A stretch of 53,289 nt of DNA, taken from the NCBI GenBank assembly GCA_009379995.1, contig WHSR01000027.1:1-53289 (forward strand), written 5' to 3'. A model generated the notes under the pieces. That model saw nothing but the letters and a program-made list of their open reading frames with translations, ran no database searches and was not told the origin of the DNA. The position numbers and the translations under genes were made by a program. The stretch is from Streptosporangiales bacterium (GTDB lineage: Bacteria; Actinomycetota; Actinomycetes; Streptosporangiales; WHSR01). Every line of letters begins with the position of its first letter. The stretch's first letter is position 1. This document shows, in pieces, positions 19,620 through 29,419 of this stretch.

Positions 19620-20881
19620 TGGACCCCCAGAGGCTCACTCCCGAAGAGGAGGCGGCGGCCGAGCAGGCCGCGGTGGCAGCACAGGTGCTGCGTGAGGACA
19701 CCGGGGCCGGCACAGTACCTGCTGCCGTGCCGGCACACTCACACGACGGCGAGCACCCCGGGGACGCTCGGCCGGAGGCGATCCGCTCCTACGACGTACG
19801 CGACTTCCCGGTACCCACCGGCCGCGAGGAGGAGTGGCGGTTCACCCCGCTCGACCGGCTTCGGGGGCTGCACGACGGTACCGCCGCCCCACCCGCGGGT
19901 GGGGGCGAGTCGGTCCTCGTCGAGGTCGATGCGGCCCCGGAGGTCAAGGTCGAGAGCGTGGGCCGCGACGATCCGCGCCTCGGCCGGGCGTTCGTACCCG
20001 TGGATCGGGTGAGCGCACAGGCGTACACCGGCTTCGGGGGGGCCACCGTGATCACCGTGCCCCGGGAGGAGGTGGCCTCCCGGCCGACGGTGGTAACGCT
20101 GCGCGGTAAGGGCGGTACCGCCTACGGCCACCTGGTCGTGGAGGCCGAGGAGCTGGCCGAGGCCGTGGTCGTGTTGGACCACGGCGGGTCGACCACGTTC
20201 GCCGACAACGTCGAGTTCGTCGTCGGCAACGGGGCGTCGCTGTTCGTGGTCAGCTTTCAGGATTGGGCCGAGGACGCCGTTCACGTCTCGCACCACCACG
20301 CGAAGCTCGGCCGGGACGCCCGGTTCAAGAGCTTCGTGGTGACCTTGGGCGGCGACCTCGTGCGTCTTTCCCCGACGGTGCACTTCGATGGGCCGGGCGG
20401 GGACGCCGAGCTGTTCGGGCTGTACTTCGTCGACGCCGCCCAGCACCTCGAGCACCGCCTCCTGGTCGGGCACGCGGTCGCGCGCTGCCGCAGCCGGGTC
20501 GAGTACAAGGGGGCCCTGCAGGGGCAGGATGCGCACGCGGTGTGGATCGGCGACGTCATGATCCGGCCCGAGGCCGTCGGCACCGACACCTACGAGAACA
20601 ACCGCAACCTGGTGCTGAACGACGGCGCCCGTGCCGACTCGGTGCCGAACCTGGAGATCCTTACCGGCGAGGTGGCCCAGGCCGGGCATGCCAGCACCAG
20701 CGGAAGACTCGACGACGAGCAGTTGTTCTACCTAATGGCCCGCGGTGTTCCCCATGACGAGGCCAGGGCCCTGATCATCAGGGGCTTCTTCGGGGAGCTC
20801 ATCCGGCAGATGCAGATCCCCGATCTGCAGCGTCGAGTTACCGAAGCGGTCGAGGCGGAGCTGGAGCGATCACTGGAATGA
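19619..20881 (+). CDS. sufD: Fe-S cluster assembly protein SufD
   Basis: 420 residues from the ATG at 19619 (TGATG overlap with the sufB stop). SufD pairs with SufB and SufC in the scaffold complex. After an acidic N-terminus of about 60 residues comes REEEWRFTPLDRLRGLHDG, then the beta-helix and the C-terminal DDEQLFYLMARGVPHDEARALIIRGFFGELI shared with SufB. EYKGALQGQDAHAVWIGDV near 300 is also typical. It overlaps the Rieske gene by four bases. Confidence 0.95.
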   Translation: MDPQRLTPEEEAAAEQAAVAAQVLREDTGAGTVPAAVPAHSHDGEHPGDARPEAIRSYDVRDFPVPTGREEEWRFTPLDRLRGLHDGTAAPPAGGGESVLVEVDAAPEVKVESVGRDDPRLGRAFVPVDRVSAQAYTGFGGATVITVPREEVASRPTVVTLRGKGGTAYGHLVVEAEELAEAVVVLDHGGSTTFADNVEFVVGNGASLFVVSFQDWAEDAVHVSHHHAKLGRDARFKSFVVTLGGDLVRLSPTVHFDGPGGDAELFGLYFVDAAQHLEHRLLVGHAVARCRSRVEYKGALQGQDAHAVWIGDVMIRPEAVGTDTYENNRNLVLNDGARADSVPNLEILTGEVAQAGHASTSGRLDDEQLFYLMARGVPHDEARALIIRGFFGELIRQMQIPDLQRRVTEAVEAELERSLE

Positions 20882-21192
20882 CCTACGTACGAGCCTGCGC
20901 GGCCTCGGAGCTGCCCGACGAGGGTGCGCTCCGGGTCGAGATCGACGGCACGCCCATCGTGGTGGTGCGTAGCGATGGCGAGGTCTTCGCCCTCTACGAC
21001 GAGTGCTCGCATGCCCAGGTCGCGTTGTCGGAGGGTGACGTCTACGACGGGACTATCGAGTGTTGGCTGCACGGATCGTGCTTCGACCTGCGCTCCGGCA
21101 AGCCCACCGCCCTCCCGGCCACCAAGCCGGTGCCGACCTACCCCGCGAAGATCGATGGAGACGACGTCCTCGTCTCGTTGCACGACGACTAG
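20878..21192 (+). CDS. Rieske [2Fe-2S] ferredoxin of the suf operon
   Basis: 104 residues. A small Rieske-type ferredoxin with ligand motifs CSHAQVALSEG near 43 and CWLHGSCFD near 61, the two Cys-His pairs of the non-heme dioxygenase ferredoxin class. ATGA overlap with sufD. A Rieske gene between sufD and sufC is a recurrent actinobacterial arrangement; it may deliver electrons during assembly or sense redox state, but that is not established from sequence. Confidence 0.9.
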   Translation: MTYVRACAASELPDEGALRVEIDGTPIVVVRSDGEVFALYDECSHAQVALSEGDVYDGTIECWLHGSCFDLRSGKPTALPATKPVPTYPAKIDGDDVLVSLHDD

Positions 21193-21217
21193 AACACCGA
21201 CAGGAGACCGAGAAGAT

Positions 21218-23285
<2,068 letters not shown>

Positions 23286-23286
<1 letters not shown>

Positions 23287-23765
23287 TGCTGCTCGAATCG
23301 ATGTACCAGGAGATCATCCTCGACCACTACCGCAACCCGCACCACAAGGGCTTGCGTGAGCGGTACGACGCCGAGGCGCACCACGTCAACCCGGTGTGCG
23401 GCGACGAGGTGACCGTCAGGGTCGCGCTGGACAGGTCGAACGGCGAGGTCACGGTGGCCGAGGTGTCGTACGACAGCCTGGGGTGTTCGATCAGCCAGGC
23501 CAGCGCCTCGGTCATGGCTGACCTGGTCATCGGCAAACCACTCGACGACGCGCTGGCGATCGAGAAGGAATTTCTCGCGCTCATGCAGTCCCGCGGCCGC
23601 CTCGAGCCGAACGAGGACGTGCTGGAGGACGCGGCCGCCTTCGCCGGCGTGTCCAAGTACCCGGCGCGCATCAAGTGCGCGCTGCTCGCCTGGATGGCGT
23701 GGAAGGACGCCACAATTCAGGCGACGGGCGCTAGGTACGACCCAAGCGAGGAGCCCGCATCATGA
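23286..23765 (+). CDS. sufU: SufU, sulfur-accepting partner of SufS
   Basis: 159 residues from the ATG at 23286, which shares a base with the sufS stop. Zn ligands and the sulfur-accepting site appear as NPVCGDEV (Cys near 40, Asp), LGCSISQAS (Cys near 66) and RIKCALLAW (Cys near 129). LDHYRNPHHKG near 14 is the IscU/SufU opening. The 20-residue insertion distinguishing SufU from IscU is present in the middle (KEFLALMQSRGRLEPNEDVL). Confidence 0.95.
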
Positions 23766-24079
23766 CGGAGAAGACTTCTGTCGAGGACGTCCAGGAGGCG
23801 TTGCGGGACGTCGTGGACCCCGAGCTCGGCATCAACGTCGTGGACCTCGGGTTGCTTTACGACGTCGCGGTGGACGACGACAACGTCGCGACCCTCGACA
23901 TGACCCTCACCAGCGCGGCGTGCCCGCTCACCGACGTCATCGAGGATCAGGCCCGGTCCGCGCTCGACGGCCTGGTCAAGGACTTCCACATCAACTGGGT
24001 GTGGATGCCGCCGTGGGGTCCGGACAAGATCACCGATGAGGGCCGCGAGCAGCTACGAGCCCTCGGCTTCAACGTCTGA
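23762..24079 (+). CDS. sufT: SufT / MIP18-family (DUF59) Fe-S assembly protein
   Basis: 105 residues with the DUF59 core VQEALRDVVDPELGINVVDLGLLYDV and the conserved TSAACPLTDVIEDQ segment (Cys near 59). It probably acts in cluster maturation or transfer, as the last gene of the suf operon, overlapping sufU by four bases. The ending WVWMPPWGPDKITDEGREQLRALGF is typical. Its 3' end overlaps the convergent SseB-like gene by 27 bp. Confidence 0.92.
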   Translation: MTEKTSVEDVQEALRDVVDPELGINVVDLGLLYDVAVDDDNVATLDMTLTSAACPLTDVIEDQARSALDGLVKDFHINWVWMPPWGPDKITDEGREQLRALGFNV

Positions 24080-24454
24080 ATCGTCCGACGGACCGCCCAG
24101 GTAGGCGACGCCGTCGGGCTTGATGGGCACGGTGCCGTCCGCGCCGGGATTGACGGCGATGCCGACTCTGTCCGGAAGGACTTGCGCCAGGTCCCGCGCC
24201 GGTACCACCACATGGGGTACTTCCGGTGCTCCGCGCTCCAGCTGCTCGGCCGAGGTAAACGCGGCGACGAACTGCTCGTCGTCGAGGGTGATGGTGGGCA
24301 GGGCGACGGTACCGTCGGGCTCCGGCCCGGACTCGTCGGAGATCGGCAGCCACACCTCGGCCTCCGACAGTACGTCGAGGAAGTCGGTCGTCTTGCTGTG
24401 GTCGTCTATCGCGGCCACCAGGGCTTTCTCGACGGTGTTGGCAGGAAAGGTCAT
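24053..24454 (-). CDS. SseB-like N-terminal domain protein
   Basis: 133 residues, acidic. The pattern NTVEKALVAAI, VWLPIS, FVAAFTSAEQL and GIAVNPG matches the SseB N-terminal domain common in actinobacteria, a small alpha/beta module of unclear function. No catalytic motif, signal or membrane segment. It overlaps the sufT 3' end in convergent orientation and is divergent from the release-factor gene. Confidence 0.7.
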   Translation of the reverse strand: MTFPANTVEKALVAAIDDHSKTTDFLDVLSEAEVWLPISDESGPEPDGTVALPTITLDDEQFVAAFTSAEQLERGAPEVPHVVVPARDLAQVLPDRVGIAVNPGADGTVPIKPDGVAYLGGPSDDSDVEAEGS

Positions 24455-24554
24455 TCCGTCGTCCTCGCGTCCTCGGGTGCGTTTCGGGGGCCACCCTTCC
24501 CGGTCGCGAGCGAAGTGTCCAGTCCAGCGCGCCGGGTTACTAGCCTTGCGACCC

Positions 24555-25223
24555 GTGACGGGACAACCCGCGGCGGGTGGTGGGCGCTGGATCGACGTAC
24601 CGGCGGAGCGAATCGACCGCTGGCTGCGTGGCTTCGACGGACGTCATGGTGTCGTCGCGACCCGGCTTGCTCCCGAGATCGTGGCCTATCGGGCCGATGA
24701 CGGAGCAGTGGCGGAATGCCACGTACCCTTCCCTCCGCTCGCCACGCCGCAGGAGCAGCGGCCGGGCCTCGCGACCGAGCCTCTGGTTTCTCACGTGATG
24801 CGCGACCGCATGGTGGGCGTGCTGCTGGTGCGGCTCGGCGGGTACGCGGCCGGCGTCTTCCAGGGGAACGACCTGGTCGCTTCCAAAGTCGGCTCCCGGC
24901 TCGTACACGGCCGCCATTCGGCCGGCGGACAGTCGCAGCGGCGGTTCCAGCGGCGCCGCGACAAGCAGGCGAGGGAGGCTTTCCAGGAGGCGGCCGACGT
25001 CGCGGCCCGGGTGTTGCTGCCGTACGCCGGCCAACTGGAGGCCGTCGTGTGCGGCGGCGACCGACACGCGGTCGACGCCGTGGCTGACGACCCGCGGCTG
25101 CGTCCGCTGTTCGCACTCGCCGTCGAGCGCTTTCTCGCCGTCCCAGACCCCAAGCTGGCCGTTCTGCGGGCCACACCCGAGCAGTTCCGCCGGGTACGGA
25201 TCCGGCTCACCGAGCCCGGGTAA
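24555..25223 (+). CDS. acVLRF1-type peptidyl-tRNA hydrolase (Vms1-like release factor)
   Basis: 222 residues from the GTG at 24555; no strong RBS. The key segment VHGRHSAGGQSQRRFQRRRDKQ near 118 carries the glycine-glutamine motif of Vms1/eRF1-like release factors, followed by a charged helix (AREAFQEAADVAARVL). These proteins cleave peptidyl-tRNA on stalled large subunits in eukaryotes. The actinobacterial acVLRF1 family is assigned the same activity by homology. Adjacent context gives no further hint. Confidence 0.75.
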   Translation: MTGQPAAGGGRWIDVPAERIDRWLRGFDGRHGVVATRLAPEIVAYRADDGAVAECHVPFPPLATPQEQRPGLATEPLVSHVMRDRMVGVLLVRLGGYAAGVFQGNDLVASKVGSRLVHGRHSAGGQSQRRFQRRRDKQAREAFQEAADVAARVLLPYAGQLEAVVCGGDRHAVDAVADDPRLRPLFALAVERFLAVPDPKLAVLRATPEQFRRVRIRLTEPG

Positions 25224-25250
25224 TCCGCCTGCTGTTCGCCCGCAGGTCGC

Positions 25251-25314
25251 CTTCACAGAGCTCGTAACCAAAATCCCGTCCGAAATGTCGGGTTCCTTGG
25301 TAACCGGCTCTGTG
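25251..25314 (-). repeat. 64-bp palindromic element, copy 1
   Basis: Read on the minus strand, this stretch matches 26344-26407 at 52 of 64 positions. Each copy is itself an imperfect palindrome, with outer arms of about 18 bases (CACAGAGC..GTAACCAA type) around a core with CCGACATTTCGG. The two copies lie in inverted orientation on either side of the AbiEi/DUF559-type gene. Confidence 0.8.
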
Positions 25315-25379
25315 TTGACCGCGGTGCAGCCTGTGGATGACCTCCGCCGTTGCCTTGCGGTTAGGGCCATGCTGGCTCG

Positions 25380-26335
25380 ATGGACTCCCGGCTTGCCATG
25401 GTCGCGGCCCGCAACGGTGGCGCCTTCACCCGCCGGCAGGCCCTCGCCGTCGGCGTTTCGGCGCCGAGATTCGGCGTCACCTTCGGTCGGGTCGTTGGGT
25501 GCGACTCCGCGACGGCATCTACGCCGAGGCACAGCTCGTTGACGCTTGCGCGGAGAGTCTGGCGCGTCGACATGGGCTGGACGTGGCGGCCGCCCTGCTC
25601 GCCCTCCGGGCCGACCCCGCGGCGGGAAGCCATCGGTCGGCCGCGTTGCTGCACGGCCTGGAGACGCTGAAGGGACCGCCTACCCAGGTCACCGTCACCC
25701 GCGATCCGCGGAGACAGCACCTGGAGGCGCGGCTGCTGGACGTACGCATCCGGGCGGCCAGGCTGCCGCCTGACCACGTCACGCGTGTCCATGGCGTCGC
25801 CGTCACCACCGTCGCGCGGACTGTGATCGACCTTGCTCGGCGGCTTCCTTTCCGCGACGGCGTCGTCGTCGCCGACTCGGCCTTGCGCGAGACGCGCATG
25901 ACGGCCGCGGACATGTGGGCGGTGCTCGCCGCCTGCCGCGGGTGGCCGGGAATCCGGCGTGCCGGCAAGGTCGTCACCTTCACGGATGCCAGGGCGGAGT
26001 CGGTGTTCGAGTCGGTGTCCCGGGTGATGTTCGCCGAGCAAGGGCTCCCTCCGCCGCTGACCCAGGTGCGCCTGGGCGACGACGCATTGATCGGGCGGGT
26101 GGATTTCTACTGGCCGCGGTACGTGACGGTGGTCGAGGCCGACGGTCTGGCGAAGTACGAACGCGGTCCGTACGTGCTCGTCGCCGAGAAGCTCAGGGAG
26201 GAACGCCTCCGAGAGGCGGGCTTCGAGGTCATCCGCATCGTCTGGGACGACGTTGTCAAACGTCCTCAACAGACCGCCCAGCGCATCCGGCGAGCATTCG
26301 CCCGAGGCCTGGAGCGAAACGCCGCCGCCAGTTGA
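25380..26335 (+). pseudogene. AbiEi-like / DUF559 domain gene, frameshifted
   Basis: Two overlapping frames make one protein of about 318 residues. The N-terminal part (ATG at 25380, MDSRLAMVAARNGGAFTRRQ then ALAVGVSA) is the AbiEi-type winged-helix start. The rest, EIRRHLRSGRWVRLRDGIYA onward, continues in the other frame from about 25465, consistent with loss of one base in the GGCGCCGAG stretch near 25461-25467. The C-terminal domain (DFYWPRYVTVVEADGLAKYE, then REERLREAGFEVIRIVWDDV) is DUF559, related to very-short-patch-repair-like nucleases; the Asp-Glu pair is retained. No AbiEii toxin partner is adjacent. It may be a true pseudogene or a sequencing error. Flanked by inverted 64-bp palindromes. 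Confidence 0.75.
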
Positions 26336-26343
26336 AGCACCCT

Positions 26344-26407
26344 GACAGAGTCAGTTACCAAGAAAACCGACATCTCGGGCGGTAAAATGGTTACCAGCTC
26401 TGTGAAG
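26344..26407 (+). repeat. 64-bp palindromic element, copy 2
   Basis: Inverted partner of 25251-25314 (52 of 64 identical). It starts 9 bp after the DUF559-type stop codon. Arms read ACAGAG..GTTACCA and TGGTTACC..CTCTGT around a core with CCGACATCTCGGGCGG. It could also act as a terminator for the preceding gene, though no T-run follows. Confidence 0.8.
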
Positions 26408-26481
26408 CGTTGGTGGGCTGAATCTGGGAGACTGCTCCGGCGCTCATCGTCCGTATGCTGGCGACCCCGACCGGAGCATTG

Positions 26482-28080
26482 TTGATTTCCGTCACCGATC
26501 TCGAACTGCGCGCGGGTCCGCGCCTGCTGCTCGGCGACGCCACGTTCCACGTCGCGCCCGGGGACCGGGTGGGCCTCGTCGGACGCAACGGTGCCGGTAA
26601 GACCACGCTGGCCAGGGTGCTGGCCGGCGAGACGCTACCCGCGGCCGGAACGGTCCGCCGCAACGGCAGCGTGGGCTACCTGCCCCAGGACCCACGCACC
26701 GGTGACCTCGACGCCCTGGCCAGCGAGCGCATCCTCTCCGCGCGCGGCGTTCACGCGGTGCTCCGCGATATGCAGGACGCGGAGGCGGGGATGGCCAGTC
26801 GCGACCCGCGGACCCGGGACGCCGCGGTGCGTCGCTACGGTCACCTGGAGGAACGGCTGCACGTGCTCGGTGGGTACGCGGCCGAGGCCGAGGCGGCCTC
26901 GATCGCCTCCAGCCTCGGGCTTGCCGAGCGCGTCCTGGCTCAGCCGCTGCGGACACTGTCCGGTGGTGGGCGGCGCCGGGTGGAGCTGGCCCGCGTTCTC
27001 TTCAGCGGCGCGGAGACGCTGCTGCTCGACGAGCCCACCAACCATCTCGACGCCGACTCGGTCGTCTGGCTGCGGGACTTTCTCCGCGCCCACCGGGGCG
27101 GCATCGTGATCATCAGCCACGACGTCGGGCTTCTCGAGTCAACCGTCAACCGGGTGTTCTACCTGGATGCGACCCGGTGCGTGCTGGATCTCTACAGCGT
27201 GGGCTGGCGGACCTACCTCGACCAGCGCGAAGCGGACGAGCGACGGCGTCGCCGCGAGCGCGGCAACGCCGAGCGCCAGGCCGCCGCGCTCAACGCCCAG
27301 GCCGACCGCATGCGCGCGAAGGCCACGAAGGCAAGGGCCGCGCTGAACATGGAGCGCAGGGCCGAGCGCCTGCTCACCGGGCTTCCCGAGGAACGGCGCG
27401 CGGAAAAGACCGCGAGGCTGCGGTTCCCGCGCCCCGCCCCGTGCGGACGAACCCCGCTCGCGGCGACCGGGCTGTGCAAGTCGTACGGCTCCCTGGAGGT
27501 CTTCACCGACGTCGACATCGCTGTCGACAGGGGGAGTCGGGTGGTAGTCCTCGGGCTCAACGGCGCGGGCAAGACCACGTTGCTCCAGCTCCTCGCCGGG
27601 CTCGAGCCGCCCGATGCCGGCGCCGTGGCCGCCGGGCACGGGCTGCGCCTCGGCTACTACGCCCAGGAGCACGAGACCCTGGACCCCAGCCGCACCGTGC
27701 TGCAGAACATGCGGGCCGCCGCGCCGGAGCCGAGCGACACCGAGCTGCGCGGCATCCTCGGGTCGTTCCTCTTCTCCGGCGATGCCGTCGACCAGCTGGC
27801 CGGAACGCTCTCCGGCGGTGAAAAGACCCGGCTCGCGCTCGCCAGGCTCGTCGTGTCTGGCGCCAACGTCCTTCTCCTCGACGAGCCGACCAACAACCTC
27901 GATCTCGCGAGCCGCGGCCAGGTGCTCGCGGCGCTCCGGTCCTACTCCGGGGCCATCGTGCTCGTCACCCACGACGAGGGTGCGGTGGAGGCGCTCTCGC
28001 CGGAGCGTGTTCTCCTGCTGCCGGACGGCGTCGAGGACGTCTGGAGCGACGATTTCGCCGATCTCGTCGCCCTTGCGTAG
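26482..28080 (+). CDS. ABC-F family ATPase (ribosome-associated)
   Basis: 532 residues from the TTG at 26482 with GGAG upstream, matching the usual N-terminus (LISVTDLELRAGPRLLL); an ATG at 26455 would add nine residues without an RBS. Two ABC domains: Walker A GRNGAGKTTLARVL and GLNGAGKTTLLQLL; signatures LSGGGRRRVELARV and LSGGEKTRLALARL; Walker B LLLDEPTNHLD and LLLDEPTNNLD. A charged linker (READERRRRRERGNAERQAA onward, about 220-300) separates them. There is no membrane domain. ABC-F proteins act on ribosomes in translation or antibiotic protection; this is the housekeeping actinobacterial type rather than a specific resistance factor. Confidence 0.9.
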   Translation: MISVTDLELRAGPRLLLGDATFHVAPGDRVGLVGRNGAGKTTLARVLAGETLPAAGTVRRNGSVGYLPQDPRTGDLDALASERILSARGVHAVLRDMQDAEAGMASRDPRTRDAAVRRYGHLEERLHVLGGYAAEAEAASIASSLGLAERVLAQPLRTLSGGGRRRVELARVLFSGAETLLLDEPTNHLDADSVVWLRDFLRAHRGGIVIISHDVGLLESTVNRVFYLDATRCVLDLYSVGWRTYLDQREADERRRRRERGNAERQAAALNAQADRMRAKATKARAALNMERRAERLLTGLPEERRAEKTARLRFPRPAPCGRTPLAATGLCKSYGSLEVFTDVDIAVDRGSRVVVLGLNGAGKTTLLQLLAGLEPPDAGAVAAGHGLRLGYYAQEHETLDPSRTVLQNMRAAAPEPSDTELRGILGSFLFSGDAVDQLAGTLSGGEKTRLALARLVVSGANVLLLDEPTNNLDLASRGQVLAALRSYSGAIVLVTHDEGAVEALSPERVLLLPDGVEDVWSDDFADLVALA

Positions 28081-28216
28081 ACGCCACGGAGGGTAGGGAA
28101 CAGAAAAGTGGTCAGTGAGGGAGCTTTTCCCTTTCGGTGGGTAGCCGATCAACAGAATATGACTGATCATGGCGAGGGGTGGGGCTGCGAACACCTGCAG
28201 ACCATGGGAGGTACTC

Positions 28217-28432
28217 GTGGCAGAGACCTTGAAGAAGGGCACCCGCGTCACCGGGGCCGAACGTGACAAGCTGGCCGATGAGCTGAAGAAGCGGTACAAC
28301 GCCGGGGAGAGCATCCGTTCGTTGGCGGCCTCCACCGGCCGTTCGTACGGCTTCATCCACCGGATTCTCACCGAGTCCGGTGTGTCGCTGCGTGGCCGCG
28401 GGGGCGCTACCCGCGGCAGGGCCAAGAGCTGA
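28217..28432 (+). CDS. Small helix-turn-helix protein (71 residues)
   Basis: 71 residues from the GTG at 28217, preceded by GGGAGG. The sequence MAETLKKGTRVTGAERDKLA is followed by SIRSLAASTGRSYGFIHRIL, a compact HTH, and a basic Gly/Arg tail (RGRGGATRGRAKS). It is a conserved actinobacterial protein usually found next to ABC-F and enoyl-CoA hydratase genes, as here. DNA-binding is likely; its targets are not known. The frame is open to 28169, but the upstream part lacks an RBS. Confidence 0.85.
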   Translation: MAETLKKGTRVTGAERDKLADELKKRYNAGESIRSLAASTGRSYGFIHRILTESGVSLRGRGGATRGRAKS

Positions 28433-28448
28433 CGGTACGGAGGTACGT

Positions 28449-28487
28449 CGTCGTCGCGCCCGTCCGGCGAGGTCGGGCGCGACGACG
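28449..28487 (+). terminator. GC-rich hairpin downstream of the HTH gene
   Basis: Perfect 14-bp stem, CGTCGTCGCGCCCG at 28449-28462 pairing with 28474-28487, with an 11-base loop. It lies 16 bp after the HTH stop. No T-tract follows, which is common for actinobacterial terminators. Confidence 0.6.
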
Positions 28488-28543
28488 AGGTGTTCTGCGC
28501 CGGTAAGGTCACCCGCGGTCGGTCGCGGCGAGGAGGGGCGTGC

Positions 28544-29302
28544 ATGGTCGACACGGCAGCCGAACTGCGCCTGGACGTCGAGGGGCCGGTCGCAAGGGTC
28601 ACCCTGACCCGGCCGGAGCGCCGCAACGCGCTCACGTTCGCCACGTGGCAGGCGCTCACCGAGGTCGGCGGGGCGCTTCCGGACGACGTCCGGATCGTCG
28701 TGGTGCGGGGGGACGGACCCTCCTTCTGCGACCTGCGGGCGTTCCAGGAGGGCGCGTCCGACGAGGGATCGTTCGCCGAACTGGCTCGGCTCGACGAGGA
28801 AGCCCTTGACGAGCGCGTCGCCGCCGCCCAGTCGGCCTACACCTGGCTGCGCCGCCCGGAGATCGTCTCCGTCGCCGCGGTACAGGGCCACGCGATAGGT
28901 GCCGGGTTCCAGCTCGCGCTCGCGTGCGATCTGCGGGTGATGGCCGACGACGTCCAGCTGTGCATGAAGGAGCCAAGCCTCGGCCTGGTACCGGATCTGG
29001 GCGGTACCAAGAACCTCGTTGACACGGTCGGGACGGGACGGGCGATCGAGATCTGCCTTACCGGTCGGCGAATCGGCGCCGTAGAGGCCCGTGAGCTCGG
29101 GCTGGCCCAGCTCGTCGTCGAGCGGGCCGAGCTCGACGCGTCCGTGCGGGACCTCACCGCGGCGCTGCTCGTCACCCCCAGAGACGCGGCGGCCGCGACG
29201 AAGGAGCTGCTACAGGCAGCATCCCGCCGGACGCTGGAGGAGCAACTCGTGGCCGAGCGCCGGGCACAGGTCGGTCGGCTGCGCGCGCTGTTCGGCCACT
29301 GA
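28544..29302 (+). CDS. Enoyl-CoA hydratase/isomerase family protein
   Basis: 252 residues from the ATG at 28544, with GAGGAGGGG upstream. Crotonase fold: ALTFATWQALTEVG, GHAIGAGFQLALACDLRVMADD near 112 (second oxyanion strand), and SLGLVPDLGGTKNLV near 139. Expected role is hydration or isomerisation of an acyl-CoA. Odd point: the first oxyanion-hole motif, normally FxAGxDL, reads SFCDLRAF near 62 and appears to lack the Ala-Gly pair. Activity may be altered. Same gene order (ABC-F, HTH, hydratase) occurs in other actinobacteria. Confidence 0.85.
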   Translation: MVDTAAELRLDVEGPVARVTLTRPERRNALTFATWQALTEVGGALPDDVRIVVVRGDGPSFCDLRAFQEGASDEGSFAELARLDEEALDERVAAAQSAYTWLRRPEIVSVAAVQGHAIGAGFQLALACDLRVMADDVQLCMKEPSLGLVPDLGGTKNLVDTVGTGRAIEICLTGRRIGAVEARELGLAQLVVERAELDASVRDLTAALLVTPRDAAAATKELLQAASRRTLEEQLVAERRAQVGRLRALFGH

Positions 29303-29419
29303 TCCCCACCAAGGGAGAGGGGCGTCGCTGTTTCGCTGCTAGCTGACCGGGGAAGCGCTGGCCCGTAGTCCGTGTTGGTGCGGTGTGCCCAACCTTCTGA
29401 CCGTGCGAGAGGAGGGACG

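Noticed and set aside
25380..26335. Complete AbiE toxin-antitoxin system
   Set aside because: No AbiEii nucleotidyltransferase toxin gene lies next to the AbiEi-like gene, and the gene itself is frameshifted.
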